Source: Peribacillus simplex NBRC 15720 = DSM 1321
GTDB lineage: Bacteria > Bacillota > Bacilli > Bacillales > DSM-1321
Length of the DNA: 64,000 nt
Assembly: GCF_002243645.1 (NCBI RefSeq)
Contig: NZ_CP017704.1
Span: 1,403,501-1,467,500, forward strand
Direction: 5' to 3'
Part shown: positions 8,051-16,690 of the stretch, in pieces
Numbering within the stretch: position 1 is the first letter of the stretch
Layout of the letters: each line of letters begins with the position of its first letter
The notes under the pieces: generated by a model
Told to the model about the DNA's origin: nothing
Database searches by the model: none
The model's input: the letters and a program-made list of their open reading frames with translations, nothing else
Translations under genes and position numbers: made by a program

Positions 8051-8695
8051 TCAACCAAACCATACAGAAAATAGTTCCTCGTTGATGCCCAGATTGTACA
8101 TATAATAGATTCCGAAAACCGTGCTTATCACACCTGTCAATCGTATGAGTAAACGATTGACTTTTTTGGAGGAAGAGCTTGTGACAAAGGGGATGCTTAA
8201 AATCGTAGTGAACAGAAGCATGCCTATACAAGTACCTACACCAAATATGATAATGTAGATTGCCCCCTGCCATGCTTCATCTATCGTACTTATAGTAAGA
8301 AGGACCATTGCAGCACTGCCTGCAAGTCCGTGGACAATTCCCACTAACATCGATTTCAGATATGTAGCCCGGCCTGTATGGTCATGCCGCTCCGTTTGCT
8401 TCCAAGAAAAAATCGTCGTGATACCTAAATATACCAGCATGATTCCCACAAGAAATTCCAATGACATTGCCCAAGCTTCCGGAATTTCGTTTTTCAAAAG
8501 GATCAGGATGACACCGAACACCAAAAGAGTAAGTGTATGCCCGATTCCCCAAAATACGCCTGCAAGTGAAGATTTCCATATTTTCTTGCTTTGGCTCGCA
8601 ATCGTAGAAACGGCAATGATATGATCGGGTTCCAGAGCATGCTTGATGCCTAATACAAATCCAATGCCTAAAACCAGCAATAAACTCATTTCCAT
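8051..8695 (-). CDS. ureH: Urease accessory / nickel permease-like membrane protein UreH
   Basis: A 214-residue integral membrane protein with about six hydrophobic segments. The first carries GIKHALEPDHIIAV, the HxxxxDH metal motif of NiCoT-type nickel/cobalt permeases. The second HGLAGSAAM and the GIGHT segment are typical of the UreH subgroup. UreH is the last gene of the Bacillus sp. TB-90 urease cluster, where it supports nickel supply for the active site. Here it is the last gene of the operon, 21 bases after ureD, and is followed by a terminator. Nickel is the expected substrate by context. Confidence 0.9.
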   Translation of the reverse strand: MEMSLLLVLGIGFVLGIKHALEPDHIIAVSTIASQSKKIWKSSLAGVFWGIGHTLTLLVFGVILILLKNEIPEAWAMSLEFLVGIMLVYLGITTIFSWKQTERHDHTGRATYLKSMLVGIVHGLAGSAAMVLLTISTIDEAWQGAIYIIIFGVGTCIGMLLFTTILSIPFVTSSSSKKVNRLLIRLTGVISTVFGIYYMYNLGINEELFSVWFG

Positions 8696-8716
8696 AAAAC
8701 ACAGCCTTTCCCTTTA

Positions 8717-9532
8717 CTAATATTTACGATAAAAAATTGGATCCTCCCGAAGCATTTTCCTTCGGAAGAGATCCTCACAAACTGAAAATACCTTTTCTAT
8801 CTGTTGAGTTTGATTTGCCAATACCCGCAGCATCAAACCCCGTATTGGCAACCGGGAAAAACCTATTCTAACATTGCTTCCTAACGGAGAAAGCATTTCA
8901 TCGAGTTCGGTAATGAATTCCCCATCCACCTCTTGATATATCAATAATAGCGAGCCAAAATGACTATATCCTTCCAATAAAAGTACAGAGTCCATCTCGT
9001 CTGAAGGATTCAGAAACAAGTGGTCCATTATCAGCCTTTTACCATCTTGAAACACGTTCAATTTGGAGCGGATCCAATCATATGTAAATGCCCCCCTGCT
9101 CTCTGACCATCCTGGTGTAAATATATCAGTCATCAACAATCCCGCTCCGCTTTCCATATGTATCGTCGTATCCTGAATATATCGAGCAGATTCATAGGCA
9201 ATTACAGGGTCCTGAACATAGGTAAGAAAACTTTCCTTTTTTAAAACTAACTCGGTTTTCTGCACTGCCGGCTCATCCATCGTTTTGTATATCTTTGTCG
9301 CAGACTGTGTCGTCAATGTCATTGTAGCCCCTTCTTCCAAACAAAAAAGCTGATGGTACTTGTCACCACCTACATAGCCGCCTCCAACATGAATGAGAAA
9401 ATAGGTAGGTGAAAGTTCATCAAGAAACACAGGACGGGACAATTTGAATGCCCCGTCATAATAAGCATCACTCACTATCGTTCGAGCATTTTTCAGTACC
9501 GCCTTTATGCGAATGCTGCCTGTCCAACTCAC
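8717..9532 (-). CDS. ureD: Urease accessory protein UreD
   Basis: A 271-residue maturation factor that binds apo-urease and, with UreF and UreG, assembles the complex that delivers nickel and carbamylates the active-site lysine. Family features are the N-terminal beta-rich region with [17 protein letters not shown] segment (about residues 46-57, read as [16 protein letters not shown]), [11 protein letters not shown] and [10 protein letters not shown]. Length matches UreD proteins. The start overlaps the end of ureG by four bases, so it is translationally coupled. Confidence 0.93.
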   Translation of the reverse strand: MSWTGSIRIKAVLKNARTIVSDAYYDGAFKLSRPVFLDELSPTYFLIHVGGGYVGGDKYHQLFCLEEGATMTLTTQSATKIYKTMDEPAVQKTELVLKKESFLTYVQDPVIAYESARYIQDTTIHMESGAGLLMTDIFTPGWSESRGAFTYDWIRSKLNVFQDGKRLIMDHLFLNPSDEMDSVLLLEGYSHFGSLLLIYQEVDGEFITELDEMLSPLGSNVRIGFSRLPIRGLMLRVLANQTQQIEKVFSVCEDLFRRKMLREDPIFYRKY

Positions 9533-10146
9533 TGCTCAAGACCTACTAGAAACGCCTCTGACTTTATCCAGTTCACGACATCAGTCAAACCCTTTTCGTC
9601 TTTTAAGTTAGTAAAAAAGAAAGGTTTATCCCCTCGGGTCGTTAATGTATCCCTCTCCATCACTTCCAGGCTTGCTCCTACATACGGGGCCAAGTCCGTT
9701 TTATTAATGATGAATAAATCCGATTTAATCATTCCCTGGCCACCTTTCCGAGGGATTTTCTCCCCTTGTGCGACATCAATGATATAGATTGAAAAGTCAA
9801 CGAGTTCAGGGCTGAAGGTCGCCGCTAAATTATCACCGCCGCTCTCCACAAAAATCAAATCCAGTTCCGGATGGAGTTCCATCAATTCATCAATCGCTGC
9901 AAAATTCATCGAGGCGTCCTCACGTATAGCTGTATGTGGACAGCCGCCGGTTTCCACACCAATGATTCGATTTTCAGGAAGTACACCATTTTTCATTAAA
10001 AACAGCGCATCTTCTTTTGTATATATATCATTCGTTACAACTGCCATGCTGAAGTCATTTTCCATTACCCGTGTCAACTTCTCGACAAGCATCGTTTTTC
10101 CGGCACCAACCGGGCCGCCTACACCTATTTTGACTACTTGTTTCAT
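9529..10146 (-). CDS. ureG: Urease accessory GTPase UreG
   Basis: A 205-residue SIMIBI-class GTPase that powers nickel delivery to urease. The P-loop [11 protein letters not shown] occupies residues 8-18. The nickel-binding Cys-Pro-His is in [13 protein letters not shown], and the guanine-specificity motif is INKTDLA. Length and motifs are standard for the family. It follows ureF after a gap of about 50 bases containing a GAGGT-type site and overlaps ureD by four bases. Confidence 0.96.
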   Translation of the reverse strand: MKQVVKIGVGGPVGAGKTMLVEKLTRVMENDFSMAVVTNDIYTKEDALFLMKNGVLPENRIIGVETGGCPHTAIREDASMNFAAIDELMELHPELDLIFVESGGDNLAATFSPELVDFSIYIIDVAQGEKIPRKGGQGMIKSDLFIINKTDLAPYVGASLEVMERDTLTTRGDKPFFFTNLKDEKGLTDVVNWIKSEAFLVGLEQ

Positions 10147-10196
10147 CTATTATCGATTTACCTCCATATGAGGCAAACCTGTCACCTCTTTTCTGG

Positions 10197-10883
10197 TTAA
10201 CTCATAAATAGTCTTACATGTAAACCCTCATGCCTCATTTGGGCGATTTCCAATCCCGGCAGTGTCCGTCCGAGTTCATCCTCTGGAAGTCCTTTAATGA
10301 ATGCAACGGCTGTCTGGATGACCTCATGTGTCCAAAATAACAATGATTGTCCAGCTGTCTGACCTAAAGGGATTCCTCTTACTGCATTTTGGATCAGCGA
10401 GGACACGGCTGCATACAAACAGGCATGAATGGCCATTTCTACGGTAAGGTTCAGTTCGTTACACACAAGCGCAAATACAATGGCCGGATGTCCATAGCAT
10501 TGTTTTCCTTTGATTTTCTTCAAGTATGCCGATAACTCTTTGGATGGGTATAAGTTCGAGCATAGTTTAGCCATCTGCTGTCCAATTCTTTTCGAGGCTT
10601 CCCTGGATTCCCGGGCGGAACATGCGGCATAAAGCAACTCATCCAGATCCCATATTCCTTCAGCCCTATGACTACTTACAAATTCATATGCAAGCCGGCA
10701 CCCCAGTCCATCTGTATAAGTTAAAGATTTAGAAATGTATACCTTCAAAAACTCCTTTAAAGAAGTTGCATCATGGATCTTCCCTTCTTGAATGTAAGTC
10801 TCCATCCCGAATGAATGGGAGAACGACCCAGAAGGAAAATTGGAATCACAAAGCTGGATCAACGGAAACAAACGTTCAATCAT
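10197..10883 (-). CDS. ureF: Urease accessory protein UreF
   Basis: A 228-residue all-helical protein that bridges UreD and UreG in the urease maturation complex. Recognised by [23 protein letters not shown] at the N-terminus, the central [10 protein letters not shown], and [22 protein letters not shown] segment near residue 170. The ATG at 10883 overlaps the end of ureE by eight bases, implying coupled translation. Confidence 0.94.
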   Translation of the reverse strand: MIERLFPLIQLCDSNFPSGSFSHSFGMETYIQEGKIHDATSLKEFLKVYISKSLTYTDGLGCRLAYEFVSSHRAEGIWDLDELLYAACSARESREASKRIGQQMAKLCSNLYPSKELSAYLKKIKGKQCYGHPAIVFALVCNELNLTVEMAIHACLYAAVSSLIQNAVRGIPLGQTAGQSLLFWTHEVIQTAVAFIKGLPEDELGRTLPGLEIAQMRHEGLHVRLFMS

Positions 10884-11322
10884 GTGAATGGCCGATATGA
10901 CGGAATGCCTGCTTCACCTTTCTCTTTTCACGACGAAACGGTATATCAAGTTCCATTAAAAGCTCTTCCACCAGGTAATCATATTGAACAAGCATTTCAT
11001 CCCCATCAAATTGGGCAGGTAAGTGGCGATTTCCCAATTGATGCGCTATATCGCCCATCTGCCCTAGAGTTGTAGGCAAGATCGTCAAAATATCGTCATC
11101 TATTGTATGGATCACAATCATATTATTTTCATCCATATAAAGGATGTCGCCATCCATCAAATCCTTGTTTTCTTTAAGGCGTATCCCAATTTCATTTCCA
11201 TGATCCGTTTTAACCCTTAGTATCCGTTTTCTTAATGCATCGCTTTCCAGATAAACCTTTTCCATATGTTTCGCTTTTTTTTCAATAAACTCTATATTCC
11301 CCAATACTTCTTCAACTATCAT
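10876..11322 (-). CDS. ureE: Urease accessory metallochaperone UreE
   Basis: A 148-residue nickel chaperone that hands Ni to the urease maturation complex. The start is placed at 11322 because GAGGTG lies at good spacing. The upstream extension of the frame would run into ureC. The two-domain layout is visible: an N-terminal peptide-binding domain ([17 protein letters not shown]) and a C-terminal metal domain with [16 protein letters not shown], where the conserved nickel-binding histidine lies. The C-terminal tail has only a short His-containing end (HIGHSHD), not a long His-rich tail. It is 10 bases after ureC. Confidence 0.93.
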   Translation of the reverse strand: MIVEEVLGNIEFIEKKAKHMEKVYLESDALRKRILRVKTDHGNEIGIRLKENKDLMDGDILYMDENNMIVIHTIDDDILTILPTTLGQMGDIAHQLGNRHLPAQFDGDEMLVQYDYLVEELLMELDIPFRREKRKVKQAFRHIGHSHD

Positions 11323-11332
11323 GTCATTCACC

Positions 11333-13042
11333 TCAGAATAAAAAGTATCGTTGCGCCATCGGCAGGATTTCCGCCGGCTCACACGTAATTAAATCACCAT
11401 CCACCGTCACTTCATATGTTTGCGGATCAACTTCTATGACAGGGGTCTCCCCGTTTAACTTCATATCTTTTTTTGTAAGATTGCGAATGTTCGAGACAGT
11501 CTTCACTATTTTTTTCAAACCCAGGTCATCATGAATCCCCGCTTCATATGACGCTTTTGATAGGAACGTAATCGACGTACTCGCAACGGCCTTTCCAAAA
11601 CTTGCAAACATCGGGCGGTATAACACGGGTTGAGGCGTTGGAATCGAAGCATTCGGATCTCCCATCATACTGTGCGCGATCATGCCCCCTTTTAGAATCA
11701 TGTCCGGTTTAACCCCGAAAAAGGCAGGATCCCATAGCACCAAGTCTGCGAATTTCCCTTCTTCCACAGATCCGACGACATCAGAAATCCCATGTGTAAT
11801 TGCAGGATTTATCGTATATTTGGCAATATAACGCTTAACGCGGAAATTGTCCCCTTCCCCTGTATCCTCCAGCATTTTGCCACGCTGCTTTTTCATCTTA
11901 TCGGCCGTCTGCCATGTTCGTAGTATAACTTCTCCTACACGACCCATCGCTTGGGAATCGGAGCTGATCATGCTAAAGACACCCAGGTCATGAAGAATGT
12001 CTTCAGCTGCAATAGTCTCTTTTCTTATCCGGGAATCGGCAAAAGCGATATCTTCCGGAACGGATGGATCCAAATGATGGCATACCATCAGCATATCCAA
12101 ATGCTCTTCCAACGTATTGATGGTGTATGGACGGGTAGGGTTCGTCGAGGACGGGAGAATATTCGGATAACTAGCCGCCTTGATGATATCAGGGGCATGC
12201 CCCCCGCCCGCTCCTTCGGTATGATATGTATGAATGACACGGCCGTCGATCGCTCTGATCGTATCCTCGACGAAACCACCTTCATTAAGCGTGTCGGAAT
12301 GAATCGCCACTTGAACATCGTAAACGTCAGCCACCATTAAACTTGTATCGATCGCTGCAGCCGTCGTGCCCCAATCTTCATGTAATTTCAGCCCGATCGC
12401 ACCAGCCTCTATTTGCTCAGCAAGCGGTTCTTTGGCCGAGGAATTACCTTTACCCAAAAAACCGAGATTCATAGGGAAATGATCTGCTGCTTCGAGCATT
12501 TTATGTATATTCCAAGCTCCCGGAGTACACGTCGTGGCGTTCGTTCCCGTTGCTGGTCCGGTTCCCCCACCGATCATTGTCGTGATCCCGCTTGACAGTG
12601 CAGTCTCGATTTGCTGCGGGGCAATGAAATGGATGTGGGCATCAATACCTCCAGCTGTAACGATCTTACCTTCAGCTGCAATTATTTCGGTAGCTGCTCC
12701 TATCACCATTGTCACCCCATCCATCAATAGGGGATTTCCCGCTTTTCCTATAGCTGCAATATTTCCATCCTTCACGCCAATGTCCGCTTTATAAACGCCT
12801 GTATAATCGATGATGATCGCGTTGGTAAAAACAAGATCCATCACCTCATCTCTTGAAGCGGTTGGATGTTGCCCCATACCATCACGGATCACTTTACCCC
12901 CGCCAAATTTCACTTCATCCCCGTACTTTGTAAAATCCTTTTCCACTTCTATAAAAAGCTCGGTATCTGCCAATCTAATTAAATCCCCTGTTGTCGGACC
13001 AAACATGTCGGCATATTGCTTACGTGACATTTCATGACTCAT
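11333..13042 (-). CDS. ureC: Urease subunit alpha (catalytic)
   Basis: A 569-residue catalytic subunit that hydrolyses urea to ammonia and carbamate in the cytoplasm. The start at 13042 has AAGGAG seven bases upstream, overlapping the end of ureB; a longer frame to 13069 is unlikely. Nickel ligands and active-site residues are visible in order: HIHF, the carbamylated lysine in [38 protein letters not shown], the flap Cys-His in MVCHHL, and [12 protein letters not shown] carrying the Asp ligand. All key residues are intact, so an active enzyme is expected. Confidence 0.98.
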   Translation of the reverse strand: MSHEMSRKQYADMFGPTTGDLIRLADTELFIEVEKDFTKYGDEVKFGGGKVIRDGMGQHPTASRDEVMDLVFTNAIIIDYTGVYKADIGVKDGNIAAIGKAGNPLLMDGVTMVIGAATEIIAAEGKIVTAGGIDAHIHFIAPQQIETALSSGITTMIGGGTGPATGTNATTCTPGAWNIHKMLEAADHFPMNLGFLGKGNSSAKEPLAEQIEAGAIGLKLHEDWGTTAAAIDTSLMVADVYDVQVAIHSDTLNEGGFVEDTIRAIDGRVIHTYHTEGAGGGHAPDIIKAASYPNILPSSTNPTRPYTINTLEEHLDMLMVCHHLDPSVPEDIAFADSRIRKETIAAEDILHDLGVFSMISSDSQAMGRVGEVILRTWQTADKMKKQRGKMLEDTGEGDNFRVKRYIAKYTINPAITHGISDVVGSVEEGKFADLVLWDPAFFGVKPDMILKGGMIAHSMMGDPNASIPTPQPVLYRPMFASFGKAVASTSITFLSKASYEAGIHDDLGLKKIVKTVSNIRNLTKKDMKLNGETPVIEVDPQTYEVTVDGDLITCEPAEILPMAQRYFLF

Positions 13043-13046
13043 ATTT

Positions 13047-13361
13047 TCACTCCTTATCAAGCGGACCATTCGTTTTATTGCTTAATCCATAAACTTCCCT
13101 CTTGCCGCTGAATGGGACCAGTTCGATTTCCTTCGCATCGCCCGGCTCAAAACGGACAGCTGTACCAGCAGGAATGTTCAGCCTTTTCCCAAAAGCATTC
13201 TCACGAATGAACTCCAGTCCAAGATTCACTTCATAAAAGTGAAAGTGTGAGCCAATCTGTATCGGACGGTCTCCCCTGTTGATGACTGTTATGACCGTTG
13301 AAATCTTTCCCTCGTTACATACGACCGGTTCTTTTTTCAAGATAAATTCACCTGGTATCAT
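13047..13361 (-). CDS. ureB: Urease subunit beta
   Basis: A 104-residue structural subunit of the (alpha beta gamma)3 urease. The N-terminus [17 protein letters not shown] and the central [15 protein letters not shown] with [11 protein letters not shown] are family signatures. It is a separate gene as usual in bacilli. It lies 13 bases after ureA and four bases before ureC. Confidence 0.96.
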   Translation of the reverse strand: MIPGEFILKKEPVVCNEGKISTVITVINRGDRPIQIGSHFHFYEVNLGLEFIRENAFGKRLNIPAGTAVRFEPGDAKEIELVPFSGKREVYGLSNKTNGPLDKE

Positions 13362-13374
13362 GGCCTCATCCTCC

Positions 13375-13677
13375 TTACTGAATCGGATTATGAACAGTCA
13401 CAAGCTTTGTACCATCCGGAAACGTTGCCTCAACTTGAATATCATGAATAATCTCAGGAATCCCATCCATAACATCTTCACTTGAAAGAATCGTCCTGCC
13501 AAATTGCATCAGTTCCGATACTGATTTCCCATCCCTGGCTCCTTCGACTATTTCATAGGTAATCAAGGCAATGGATTCCGGATAGTTCAATTTCAAGCCG
13601 CGATCTTTTCGCCTTCTTGCCAAATCTGCCGCCACTACAACCATTAACTTTTCCTGTTCCCTTGCTGTTAAACGCAT
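13375..13677 (-). CDS. ureA: Urease subunit gamma
   Basis: A 100-residue structural subunit, the first gene of the operon. It starts [20 protein letters not shown] and contains the family segment [21 protein letters not shown] and the C-terminal [15 protein letters not shown]. The start follows GGAGAGAG. A match to the GlnR/TnrA operator lies about 150 bases upstream. Confidence 0.96.
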   Translation of the reverse strand: MRLTAREQEKLMVVVAADLARRRKDRGLKLNYPESIALITYEIVEGARDGKSVSELMQFGRTILSSEDVMDGIPEIIHDIQVEATFPDGTKLVTVHNPIQ

Positions 13678-13827
13678 ACCCTCTCTCCTTTTGCCAAACT
13701 ATACCGCCAAATATTCCAAGTACTCTCCATTAAATTTGGATGCACTCTTCCCTTGCAATAAATGCATACACTTACTTCAATTACCATCACTTTGTTTCTC
13801 TTTCCGCACCTTAACTTTACATATCTA

Positions 13828-13844
13828 TGTAAGTTTACCTGACA
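13828..13844 (-). promoter_or_regulatory. Putative GlnR/TnrA operator upstream of the urease operon
   Basis: The 17 bases match the consensus TGTNA-N7-TNACA at every specified position (TGTAA, seven bases, TGACA). In B. subtilis urease expression is under GlnR/TnrA control, so nitrogen-limited expression is expected here. I could not identify a clear -10 at the usual distance for TnrA activation, so activation versus repression is open. The site is palindromic and could also affect the divergent dinB gene. Confidence 0.65.
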
Positions 13845-13907
13845 TTATTTTAATTATAATAAATTTTCTGACAATTACAACCCTTAAAATGAAATAAATT
13901 GTAAATT

Positions 13908-13938
13908 GATAAGCCTTTCCCTTTTGAAAAGGCTTATC
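13908..13938. repeat. 11-bp perfect inverted repeat just upstream of the dinB promoter
   Basis: GATAAGCCTTT and AAAGGCTTATC are separated by nine bases. The right arm ends six bases before the -35 element of the dinB-family gene. There is no gene whose transcript would end here on either strand, so an operator is as plausible as a terminator. Confidence 0.55.
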
Positions 13939-13944
13939 TAAAAT

Positions 13945-13974
13945 TTGATAATATTGAAATATCCTTGCTATAAT
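13945..13974 (+). promoter_or_regulatory. Sigma-A promoter of the dinB-family gene
   Basis: TTGATA (13945-13950) and TATAAT (13969-13974) with an 18-base spacer, about 45 bases before the start codon. Confidence 0.65.
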
Positions 13975-14020
13975 TTCATGAGTAGCGGTAAGAAAAACAA
14001 GATTGAAAGGGGAATGTAAA

Positions 14021-14470
14021 ATGAATTATATTAATAATCAACTGACAGCCATGCGTGGCAATCTTTTAAAAGAAATCGAGGGAATCAATCCAGAGTTTAT
14101 GGATGTGCAGCCAGAAGGCTTTAATAATACAATCCATTGGCACATCGGACATGTTCTTACTGCAGCGGAAAAATTTTTATTGAACTCCAACAGCAACTTA
14201 CCAGCGAATTACAGCCAGCTATTCGGATATGGTTCAAAACCTGCCGACTGGACCGGAGATGTACCTACAGTTGAAGTTTTAAAGCAACAGTTGCATGATC
14301 AACTTGATCGACTTCTTGAAATTCCGGAAGAACAATTGGCAGAAAAAACAGCACAGCCTTTCAACGGAATGGAAACAGTGGGAGAATTCATTAATTTTGT
14401 AGTCTTGCACGAAACTAATCATATAGGCCAAATTCACGCAATGAAACTATTCATACAATCCAATAACTGA
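14021..14470 (+). CDS. DinB/YfiT-like metalloprotein
   Basis: A 149-residue four-helix-bundle protein of the DinB superfamily, many members of which are metal-dependent thiol (for example bacillithiol) transferases or hydrolases. The metal-binding histidines are visible in HWHIGHV (near residue 46) and in the C-terminal HETNHIGQIHAMK. The ATG at 14021 is chosen over an upstream in-frame TTG because AAAGGGG precedes it at good spacing. It has its own promoter and terminator and is divergent from urease. The substrate cannot be told. Confidence 0.85.
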   Translation: MNYINNQLTAMRGNLLKEIEGINPEFMDVQPEGFNNTIHWHIGHVLTAAEKFLLNSNSNLPANYSQLFGYGSKPADWTGDVPTVEVLKQQLHDQLDRLLEIPEEQLAEKTAQPFNGMETVGEFINFVVLHETNHIGQIHAMKLFIQSNN

Positions 14471-14478
14471 TATTAAGT

Positions 14479-14523
14479 AACTGTCACTCTGTTTTTCTTA
14501 AAAAAAGAGTGACAGTTTTTTTA
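14479..14523 (+). terminator. Terminator of the dinB-family gene
   Basis: AACTGTCACTCT and AGAGTGACAGTT form a 12-bp stem followed by six or more T. Confidence 0.9.
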
Positions 14524-14578
14524 TTTAAGACGGAAATTCACCAGTCAAATTTGCTGTTTTAATCACTAATGGCTTCTG

Positions 14579-14726
14579 ACATGTGAGTATCGGTGCGTTT
14601 ACACGTAAGTTTGGAGCAATTACTCATGAGTTCCGAGCTTTTACTTGTGAGTTTGGAGCAAATACTCGTGAGTTTGAAGCTTTTACTCGTAAATTCGGAG
14701 CATCTACTCGTGAGTGAGTTTGGATC
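14579..14726. repeat. 21-bp imperfect tandem repeat, about seven units
   Basis: Units of 21 bases start at 14601, 14622, 14643, 14664, 14685 and 14706, with a degenerate one before 14601. The common core is ACTCGTGAGTTTGGAGC followed by an AT-rich tail that alternates between AAT and TTT types. Each core holds the near-palindrome ACTCRYGAGT. The minus-strand frame through it is open and gives seven-residue repeats (such as LTSKSSE), but there is no convincing ribosome binding site, so it is treated as non-coding. Confidence 0.8.
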
Positions 14727-14788
14727 CTTTTTATGGGTCCAATCGATGCAAGCTACGTTTGTTCGACGCTCTAATTTAATAATCAAAA

Positions 14789-14816
14789 GAAACCCCCGCT
14801 CTTTAAGCGAGGGCTT
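14789..14816 (-). terminator. Terminator of the SplA-like gene
   Basis: On the minus strand CCCTCGCT and GAGCGGGGG form an imperfect GC-rich stem followed by TTTCTTTT. Confidence 0.6.
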
Positions 14817-14858
14817 TCATCTGTTCATTCTCTTTCCGTAAAGCGAAGTATTCGCTCT

Positions 14859-15113
14859 TCAAGTCATCTGGTCCTGGTTATCCATATAATCACTGTATGC
14901 TTTTTCCGCTGCGGCTTCCGAAGTGAACAAAGCATCATCATCCTCAATCGTATGAAATGTATCGTTCAGGAACAAGGCAACTGCATTGGGATCTTTGGGA
15001 TGCGGAACAATTTCCGCTGCCCTTATATTCGAAACGGTAGGAACATGGGGATTATTATAAATCACAAACACCTCGTCACCGACTTGCACTTCTTTTGCAT
15101 TGATTACACCCAT
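14859..15113 (-). CDS. SplA-like transcriptional regulator protein
   Basis: An 84-residue protein (90 if an upstream ATG at 15131 is used; both starts have an AAAGGA-type site). The segment VGDEVFVIYNNPHVPTVSNI and the following AEIVPHPKDPNAVALFLND resemble SplA, the negative regulator of spore photoproduct lyase in B. subtilis. The C-terminus is helical with AAAEKAYSDYMD. SplA usually precedes splB; here no lyase gene follows, and the gene stands alone between a HAD gene and a terminator. The family call is from memory of the SplA pattern and should be checked. Confidence 0.65.
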   Translation of the reverse strand: MGVINAKEVQVGDEVFVIYNNPHVPTVSNIRAAEIVPHPKDPNAVALFLNDTFHTIEDDDALFTSEAAAEKAYSDYMDNQDQMT

Positions 15114-15213
15114 TGAATTCTTCCTTTCCATTACTGATTTTCCTTTAGTTTATGGAAAGAAACTTATAATTATTATGAAATATAACATGTCTCGCAAGCG
15201 GCATTATCTGAAT

Positions 15214-15240
15214 GGGGCCCCTTCTATATGAAGAGGCCCC
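15214..15240 (-). terminator. Hairpin after the HAD gene
   Basis: GGGGCCCCTT and AAGAGGCCCC form a GC-rich stem immediately after the stop codon of the HAD gene. There is no good T run, so termination may be partial. Confidence 0.55.
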
Positions 15241-15245
15241 GCCAT

Positions 15246-16112
15246 TCACTTAAGCATATTCATCTTTTGTAAAAAATCGATCGGATGCTGTTTCCGGAAA
15301 AATTCCCTCAGCATATAGGCAACACCCTCTTGATCATTGGAGCGTGTCACCCATTTTGCAACTTTCCTTACTTCCTCATCCGCATTGCCCATGGCAACTC
15401 CCAGACCAGAACCGGCAATCATCTCCATATCATCCAATCCATCTCCAATCGAGACGATTTCCGTTCTTTTCACCTCTAAATGGTCAGCTAAATACAATAC
15501 ACCACTCCATTTAGAAACACCCTTAGGAACGATTGTCACTTTATGTCCTGGATGTAAGATTGCATCCACTTCAGGGAACATTTCCTTTATCAATTTCAAC
15601 ATATCATTTCGATCACTTTTTTCTGAAAATATTATGTCCATCTTCGTCGGGGCCATCGGCTGGTCAAAAAGCTCTTCACTGATATCGTCCACATAATTTT
15701 GAGCATAAATATTTTGATCATTCATATACATAACCGTTTTACCAAGCAAATTCTCCGGAAGGTTCACCCGATTGCCCAGCGAGTATTTTTCATGAATGAG
15801 CAATATTTGGCACGTGGTCTTTTCAAGCATTTGCACGAGCTCTGCAGTCAGTTCTTCTGATATTCTTTTTACCATTATAGGCTTTTCTATGGAAGCTCCG
15901 ACAAAGGCTCCTTGCTGAGCAACGATCATCGGATTTATTTTTAGGGCTTTGGCCACTTTTTTTGCTGAGTGATAGTTTCTTGACGTCACAAGTGCAACAT
16001 GGACACCTTTTTGGTGAACATAATCTATTGCTTCTTTAGTCGATTTATTTAAACGGCCATTCGATTGGAGCAATGTCCCGTCGATATTGACCGCAAGTAA
16101 TCGATATACCAT
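15246..16112 (-). CDS. Cof-type HAD-IIB family protein with substituted nucleophile (YhaX-like)
   Basis: A 288-residue protein of the HAD superfamily with a C2B cap. The start at 16112 follows GGGGGAG. Motif I, usually DxDGT, reads AVNIDGTLL, so the nucleophilic Asp is Asn9 while Asp11 is kept. Motif II is VTSRN near residue 46, the motif III lysine is in PKGVSKW, and motif IV is GDGLDDMEMI near 235. Loss of the nucleophile would abolish classical phosphatase chemistry, so a binding or regulatory role is possible. By position next to yheA-yheB it may be the counterpart of B. subtilis YhaX (inference). Confidence 0.8.
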   Translation of the reverse strand: MVYRLLAVNIDGTLLQSNGRLNKSTKEAIDYVHQKGVHVALVTSRNYHSAKKVAKALKINPMIVAQQGAFVGASIEKPIMVKRISEELTAELVQMLEKTTCQILLIHEKYSLGNRVNLPENLLGKTVMYMNDQNIYAQNYVDDISEELFDQPMAPTKMDIIFSEKSDRNDMLKLIKEMFPEVDAILHPGHKVTIVPKGVSKWSGVLYLADHLEVKRTEIVSIGDGLDDMEMIAGSGLGVAMGNADEEVRKVAKWVTRSNDQEGVAYMLREFFRKQHPIDFLQKMNMLK

Positions 16113-16218
16113 GCTGATCTCCCCCATCTGTAGTATCCTCTTTCAAATTTATGACTAAAATTTCGAGAATAGAACAAATAGTGGTTCATGACCCTTGCAC
16201 CCGTGCTTTCAGGGAACA

Positions 16219-16250
16219 AAAAAAACCCCCAACCATTATAGAAGGGAGTC
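16219..16250 (-). terminator. Terminator of yheA
   Basis: On the minus strand a CT-rich arm pairs with GGTTGGGGG, followed by eight T, directly after the yheA stop. Confidence 0.65.
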
Positions 16251-16261
16251 TCTCCAACTGC

Positions 16262-16618
16262 TTATTGCTGTTGTTCAGGCAAGCCATATAAATCTTCAAG
16301 CGGCTTCATGATAATTTTATTGAGGTCTGCGATGACCATGCTCATCCGTTGTTCAGCTTCCATCAATTGTGAAATGGTTGGGTTTTGTTGGACAAGCTGT
16401 ACCGTCTTTTGTGCTTGCTCAACCTCTTCCGGTGCAATCTCCTGTCCCATCATTTGCTTTTGCTGCAATGACATCTGCAGATTACGGAAGTTTTCAAACA
16501 TTCCTTTTGTTGCTTCATCAGAATTGACAAGATCATATAAGCGTTGCAAATCGGCATATTCATTACTTGCCCTAATCGCCTTTTCCATTTCATACGCTGC
16601 ATCATATACGTTACTCAT
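16262..16618 (-). CDS. yheA: YlbF/YmcA family protein YheA (UPF0342)
   Basis: A 118-residue, almost wholly helical cytoplasmic protein starting MSNVYDAAYEMEKAIRAS. It belongs to the family that includes YlbF and YmcA, which in B. subtilis form a complex affecting RNase Y and development; YheA itself has no settled function. The SNEYADLQRLYDLV and MSLQQKQMMGQEI stretches are the helical family core. The C-terminus ends in LPEQQQ. Next on the same strand, upstream, is yheB, the same order as in B. subtilis. Confidence 0.9.
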   Translation of the reverse strand: MSNVYDAAYEMEKAIRASNEYADLQRLYDLVNSDEATKGMFENFRNLQMSLQQKQMMGQEIAPEEVEQAQKTVQLVQQNPTISQLMEAEQRMSMVIADLNKIIMKPLEDLYGLPEQQQ

Positions 16619-16690
16619 TTTTTCCCCTCCCGGTAATCATTGTATTCCTACACCTTTTCCACTATAACAAATCCGATTGCGAATTACACG

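Noticed and set aside
14559..14786. 75-codon minus-strand frame across the 21-bp repeat
   Set aside because: The frame is open only because the repeat period is a multiple of three; no good ribosome binding site or promoter was seen.
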